NCBI RefSeq assembly: GCF_003952265.1
Contig: NZ_CP034438.1
Span: forward strand, 2,170,001-2,234,000
DNA length: 64,000 nt
Source: Flaviflexus salsibiostraticola
Lineage (GTDB): Bacteria > Actinomycetota > Actinomycetes > Actinomycetales > Actinomycetaceae
Reading direction: 5' to 3'
A model generated the notes under the pieces. That model ran no database searches. It worked only from the letters and a program-made list of their open reading frames with translations, and was not told where the DNA came from. This document shows positions 60,198 through 64,000 of the stretch, piece by piece; the first letter of the stretch is position 1, and every line of letters starts with the position of its first letter. Both the position numbers and the translations under genes were made by a program.

Positions 60198-61040
60198 ATG
60201 CGCACACCAATCGCAGGGGCCGTCGTCCTCATCACCGGGGGTGCCTCCGGGATCGGCAGGGAGATGGCGATTGGCGCGGCCAATCGCGGCGCCACACAGG
60301 TCATCATCTGGGACATCGACGTCGACGGTGGGGAGGAGGTTGTCCGCGAGATCCGCTCCTTCGGCGGAAGGGTCGCCGCCTACCGCGTCGACCTCACGGA
60401 CCCGTCCGATGTGGCGGCCGTCGGTGGGCGGACGCTCGCGGATCACGGCAGGGTCGATGTTCTCCTCAACAACGCCGGCATCGTCACCGGGAAGACCTTC
60501 CTCGAGCTCACCGAGGAGGAGATCGCCCGCACGTTCGACCTCAACGTCCTTGCGCTCTACCGGGTCATCAGGATCTTCCTCCCGGGGATGATCGATCGGG
60601 GGAGGGGCTCGATCACGACGATCGCGTCCGCGGCGGGGCTCGTCGGAGTCTCGCAGCAGACCGACTATTCGGCCTCGAAGTTCGCAGCCACAGGTTTCAT
60701 GGAGTCCCTGCGCGCTGAGCTCCGCCACCAGGGCACCCCGCTCCACACCCTCATCGTCCAGCCCTACTACGTCGACACCGGCATGTTCGACGGGGTGAGG
60801 ACGCGCTTCCCGCGGCTCCTGCCGATTCTCGACGTCGACGAGGTCGCCGCGGCGATCCTCGATGCCATCGAGGCGGGCCGACAATCCCTTGTCATGCCGC
60901 GCTTCGCGGGCGCGATCAGGCTGGCGAAGATCCTGCCCGTCCCCATCCTCGACCGCGTCCTCGACCTTTTCGGCATCAACGCGACGATGGACGGCTTCAC
61001 GGGCCGGGGGAAGCACTCGCGCCCGGCCGAGCAGGACTGA
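60198..61040 (+). CDS. SDR family oxidoreductase (retinol-dehydrogenase-like)
   Basis: A 280-residue classical SDR. Cofactor motif VLITGGASGIGREMAIGAANRG, NNAG in VLLNNAGIVTGK, Ser in TTIASAAGLVG and YxxxK in TDYSASKFAATGFM. The C-terminal extension with LDVDEVAAAILDAI and LAKILPVPILDRVLDLFGI is shared with RDH10/17-beta-HSD11-like proteins that work near membranes. It pairs with the aldehyde dehydrogenase upstream: alcohol to aldehyde to acid. Confidence 0.9.
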   Translation: MRTPIAGAVVLITGGASGIGREMAIGAANRGATQVIIWDIDVDGGEEVVREIRSFGGRVAAYRVDLTDPSDVAAVGGRTLADHGRVDVLLNNAGIVTGKTFLELTEEEIARTFDLNVLALYRVIRIFLPGMIDRGRGSITTIASAAGLVGVSQQTDYSASKFAATGFMESLRAELRHQGTPLHTLIVQPYYVDTGMFDGVRTRFPRLLPILDVDEVAAAILDAIEAGRQSLVMPRFAGAIRLAKILPVPILDRVLDLFGINATMDGFTGRGKHSRPAEQD

Positions 61041-61150
61041 CCCCAACACCATGCGCTGCGGGAGCAATGACGGCGAGCCCGCGCACGCCCGCGGAGAACT
61101 GGGCTGCCGCCGGGCCGGTGTCCTGCCCGGTCATGGGCGGTGCTGACCGG

Positions 61151-61191
61151 CTGCTTAATCGCGGCCGTCTGTCTGCTTAAGCGCGGCCGTC
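61151..61191. repeat. Two tandem 19-nt repeats, 22-nt period
   Basis: CTGCTTAATCGCGGCCGTC (61151-61169) and CTGCTTAAGCGCGGCCGTC (61173-61191) differ at one base. They lie in the 185-nt gap between convergent genes. Two units only. Confidence 0.6.
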
Positions 61192-61225
61192 CACCGCACG
61201 CCTTGGCGTGTGGCCGCGTGCCGGC

Positions 61226-63190
61226 TCAGGACCAGCCCGGCAGCCAGATGTGGAGTTTCCAGAACTCGTAGGGGATCGTCATTCCCGTCCACAGCGGCCA
61301 CCAGAGGATTGCGAAGGCGATGACGAATCCGTAGGTGAGGGAGAAGATGAGAGAGGCACGCTTCGAGCCGAGGTGGAGCTCGTAGCTGAGGGCCTCGGGT
61401 CCGCCCATCGTCGCCACCGCCCGTTCGATCGGGTCCGGCTCGACCGACGCGGAGTCCTCATGATCCAGATCGGGTTCGTCGAGATAAGGCGAATCCTCGG
61501 GGTCCGACGGGGAGGGTGCGGTCCGAGCGGCTGCGGTGCCGGCCTCCATCGCCGCCGGCTCCGAGGAGATGGCACTCTGCGCGGCGTGCGCATGCGTCGA
61601 CGGGTCTTCCGTCCGCTCCTCATCCGGGCTGATCGTCAGCGTCCAATCCTCTGCGCCGCGCTTCTTCAGCCGGCGTGCGGCCGCTCTGCGGACCGCCGTG
61701 AGATTCGGTGGGGTCAGCGTATCCGTCGCCCAGGCGAGGCCGAAGACGAGGGCAAGGACGACGAACGGGAGGAAGGCGACCGAGTAGAACTGGTAGATCG
61801 TGCGGCCGATGTAGCCGTACCACGGCAGATAGGTTGCCCCATAGCCGGCGACGATCGCCCAGGCGCGCCAATCACTCTTCACAATCGCGTACCAGAGGAC
61901 GACGATGAGGGAGGCGGCGGCCAGCCACCATACGGCTGGGTTGCCGATGGAGGAGATGGCCTGGACGCAGCGCTCCGCGCCGCAGTCCTGGACGAGCTTC
62001 TCCTCCGGCGGCCAATAGAAGTTGACCGGCCGCAGCTGGAGGAGCCAATCCCAGGGCTGGGACATGTACGTGTGCTCGGAGTCGAGCCCCGTGTGGAAGC
62101 CCCACATCTGCCGGTGGTAGGAGATGAACTCGGCGATCGTGTCCCCGAACTGCTCGAAGGGGACCTCCTCGCCGATCGTTCTCCTCATCTCCGCCCAGCC
62201 CCGCCGGTAGCCGCGCGGGTCGAGGAACCACGAGAGCCAGGCGAGGAGATAGGTGGGGATGGCGATGGGGACGAGATTGACGAAGGCCGGAGCGCCGCCG
62301 GTGAGGACCCCGGAGGTGAACCACCGCCTGACTCCGATGGCCCTCTTCGCGGCGGTGTCCCAGACGAAGACGAGGATCCCGAAGACGGCGAGGGCATAGA
62401 TCGCCGACCATTTCACTCCGCAGCCGAGGCCGATGAGAACACCGGCGGCAAGCAGCCAGGGCCGGAACAGGATGATGGGGCCGAGGGCCGCCAGTGGGCG
62501 GCCCTCCCGGTCAACGGGCCCGTGCGCCACCCGCCTGGCGAGGCGGCGGCGGGTCCAGTCCCGATCGTGGAGGACCGCCCAGAATCCGGCGAGGACGAAG
62601 ACCGCCAGGAGCGAGTCGAGGATCCCCGTGCGGGAGAGGACGATGCCGACGCCGTCGAGGGCCATGAACGCACCGGCCGCGAAGGCGAGGGGGACGGAGC
62701 GGAACAGGTGGAGGGCGATGCGGGTGATGAGGATGACGGAGATGATGCCGGCGAGTGCTGTGGCGAATCTCCAACCGAAGCCGTTGTCGGTGCCGAAGAG
62801 CGCCTGTCCGAAGCCGATGAGCCACTTGCCGAGGGGAGGATGGACGACGTAGTCACCGATGGTGTCGGCCGCCGCATCCAAACCCTGGACGAACATCTCG
62901 TCGGCGTCCGACCCCACCCAGTCGCGCTCGTAGCCGTAGGTGATGAGGGAGTAGCCGCCCTTGACGTAGTAGGTCTCGTCGAACACCATCTGGTGCGGAT
63001 GGGTGAGGCCCGTCAGGCGGGTGACGGCGGCGAGGAGGGCGGCGATCGCCGTGACGATCCAGCCCCACAGGCGGATCTGGGCGGGCAGTGTCGAGACGAG
63101 TCCGAGCCGGCCGCGGAGCTCGATCTCCCACGCCGCCGATTCACGTTCGCTGAGCTCGCGGGTCTTCGGGCCGCTGTCCTGGTCGATCAC
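61226..63190 (-). CDS. pmt: Protein O-mannosyltransferase (PMT)
   Basis: A 654-residue membrane glycosyltransferase of the GT39 family, with about 11 helices. The catalytic loop is in [35 protein letters not shown] is the family's next landmark, and [12 protein letters not shown] then [23 protein letters not shown] lie in the middle. It transfers mannose from polyprenol phosphate to Ser/Thr of secreted proteins. A cytoplasmic acidic insert (about residues 530-610) is unusual in length. The start is GTG at 63190; no ribosome binding site precedes it, but TACACT lies 6 nt upstream on this strand, so the message may be leaderless. It diverges from rsmI, as in mycobacteria. Confidence 0.93.
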   Translation of the reverse strand: MIDQDSGPKTRELSERESAAWEIELRGRLGLVSTLPAQIRLWGWIVTAIAALLAAVTRLTGLTHPHQMVFDETYYVKGGYSLITYGYERDWVGSDADEMFVQGLDAAADTIGDYVVHPPLGKWLIGFGQALFGTDNGFGWRFATALAGIISVILITRIALHLFRSVPLAFAAGAFMALDGVGIVLSRTGILDSLLAVFVLAGFWAVLHDRDWTRRRLARRVAHGPVDREGRPLAALGPIILFRPWLLAAGVLIGLGCGVKWSAIYALAVFGILVFVWDTAAKRAIGVRRWFTSGVLTGGAPAFVNLVPIAIPTYLLAWLSWFLDPRGYRRGWAEMRRTIGEEVPFEQFGDTIAEFISYHRQMWGFHTGLDSEHTYMSQPWDWLLQLRPVNFYWPPEEKLVQDCGAERCVQAISSIGNPAVWWLAAASLIVVLWYAIVKSDWRAWAIVAGYGATYLPWYGYIGRTIYQFYSVAFLPFVVLALVFGLAWATDTLTPPNLTAVRRAAARRLKKRGAEDWTLTISPDEERTEDPSTHAHAAQSAISSEPAAMEAGTAAARTAPSPSDPEDSPYLDEPDLDHEDSASVEPDPIERAVATMGGPEALSYELHLGSKRASLIFSLTYGFVIAFAILWWPLWTGMTIPYEFWKLHIWLPGWS

Positions 63191-63247
63191 ATGACGAGTG
63201 TACGGGCGGGGATGACGGGGCGGTGCACCATGGGAGATAGTGGGAGC
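63191..63247. promoter_or_regulatory. 57-nt divergent promoter of pmt and rsmI
   Basis: On the minus strand TACACT (63196-63201) lies 6 nt before the pmt GTG. On the plus strand GATAGT (63236-63241) lies 6 nt before the rsmI GTG. Both genes look leaderless, leaving no room for long leaders. Confidence 0.5.
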
Positions 63248-64000
63248 GTGAGCGACGGAAAGATCTACCTGGCAGCGACCCCCATCGGCGACCCGAACGA
63301 TGCGACGCCGCGGCTGCGCACCCTGCTGGAGACGGCGGATGTCATCGGCGCCGAGGACACGCGTCGGCTCCTCAACCTCGCCGGGCGGATCGGCGTCACC
63401 CCGGCGGGACGGATCCTCGCCTTCCACGACCACAACGAGGCGGAGCGGACCGGTGAGCTGCTCGACGCGGCCCGGGCCGGGCAGACCGTGCTCGTCGTCT
63501 CGGACGCGGGGATGCCGACGGTGTCCGATCCGGGGTACCGCCTCGTCCGCCGCGCCCACGACGAGAACGTGCCCGTCACCGTCGTTCCCGGCGCCTCGGC
63601 GGTCCTCACCGCCCTCGCGATCTCAGGCCTCGCCACCGATCGCTTCAGCTTCGAGGGGTTCGCACCCCGCAAGGATGGCGAGCGCTCACGCGTATTCGCC
63701 GAGCTTGCCCGGGAGAGGCGGACGATGGTGTTCTTCGATTCTCCGCACCGAACGGCCGACACTCTCGCGGCTATGGCCGAGCACTTCGGTGAGGACCGCG
63801 AGGCGGCCGTCTGCCGGGAGCTGACGAAGACCTACGAAGAGGTGAAGAGAGGACCGCTCGGGGAGCTGGCCGGATGGGCGCAGGAGGGCGTGCGCGGCGA
63901 GATCACCCTCGTCGTCAGCGGCGCGGTCGATGCCGAGCCGAGTGCCGATGACTTCGTCGCCGAGGTCAATATGCTCGCCGATTCAGGCATGCGCCTCAAG
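63248..64000 (+). CDS. rsmI: 16S rRNA (cytidine-2'-O)-methyltransferase RsmI, 5' part
   Basis: The open frame starts with GTG at 63248 and runs off the window end after 251 codons; the full protein is about 280 residues. It is a tetrapyrrole-methylase-fold enzyme that 2'-O-methylates C1402 of 16S rRNA. Landmarks: [73 protein letters not shown] and [13 protein letters not shown], then [20 protein letters not shown]. It has no ribosome binding site in the usual place and probably is leaderless. Confidence 0.95.
   Translation, partial: MSDGKIYLAATPIGDPNDATPRLRTLLETADVIGAEDTRRLLNLAGRIGVTPAGRILAFHDHNEAERTGELLDAARAGQTVLVVSDAGMPTVSDPGYRLVRRAHDENVPVTVVPGASAVLTALAISGLATDRFSFEGFAPRKDGERSRVFAELARERRTMVFFDSPHRTADTLAAMAEHFGEDREAAVCRELTKTYEEVKRGPLGELAGWAQEGVRGEITLVVSGAVDAEPSADDFVAEVNMLADSGMRLK

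Noticed and set aside
61151..61191. The tandem 19-nt repeats as a CRISPR or attachment site
   Set aside because: Only two units, spacing of 3 nt, no cas or integrase gene nearby.

Overview
The window is high-GC DNA from an actinobacterium. Evidence for this is the Pup-tagging operon (arc-dop-pup-pafA), mycothiol-type mshA/mshB genes, an rsmI/pmt divergent pair, TANNNT-type promoters close to start codons and frequent GTG starts. A mevalonate pathway operon in the gene order known from Streptomyces CL190, together with an arginine deiminase operon, fits the Actinomycetaceae or a related order; this placement is an inference and the genus is not claimed. No rRNA, tRNA or CRISPR array was seen.

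Region 1-4436 is a defence island: the 3' part of a type I restriction hsdR, a HEPN-type (Apea-like) protein with unusual AT-rich codons, and an Mrr-type type IV restriction enzyme. Region 4581-6608 is a leftward M3 peptidase. Region 6609-11919 is a decaying accessory zone. A two-to-three-gene cassette (small soluble protein, one-TM protein, DUF421 protein) is present twice. In one copy the one-TM gene is cut by an IS110-family element; in the other it is reduced to a stub. The IS110 5' end contains two 9-nt stretches matching the two halves of its own insertion site, as expected of a bridge RNA.

Region 12000-22475 is mostly housekeeping and stress metabolism: a Rieske/FAD oxidoreductase coupled to a zinc alcohol dehydrogenase, a Cof-type phosphatase, a NarL-type two-component pair diverging from a DUF4352 protein, an aldo/keto reductase, a YcaQ-type DNA glycosylase and a UPF0126 membrane protein. 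Region 22683-24506 is a thiosulfate uptake unit (YeeE/TsuA plus TusA-like) preceded by a 28-codon leader peptide with five cysteines near its end, a likely cysteine-responsive attenuator.

Region 24658-31015 is the mevalonate operon: six genes, each overlapping the next by 4 nt, making isopentenyl/dimethylallyl diphosphate from acetyl-CoA units. Then come pyruvate oxidase (poxB), SDR enzymes, an FGGY sugar kinase plus DeoC aldolase pair, an AI-2E-family membrane protein and a VOC dioxygenase-like protein. Region 40498-44952 is arcA-arcB-arcC followed by an arginine:glycine amidinotransferase-like gene, all acting on arginine and ornithine.

Region 45224-50005 (leftward) is the Pup system without prcA/prcB; the ATPase lacks the usual C-terminal proteasome-docking tail. 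Region 50177-64000 holds a TetR regulator, an NAD(P)-binding protein, mshA-mshB, a BrnQ transporter, a DUF2249-cytochrome P450 pair, an M20 amidohydrolase, a succinate-semialdehyde-type dehydrogenase with an SDR, the protein O-mannosyltransferase pmt, and the start of rsmI, which runs off the window.
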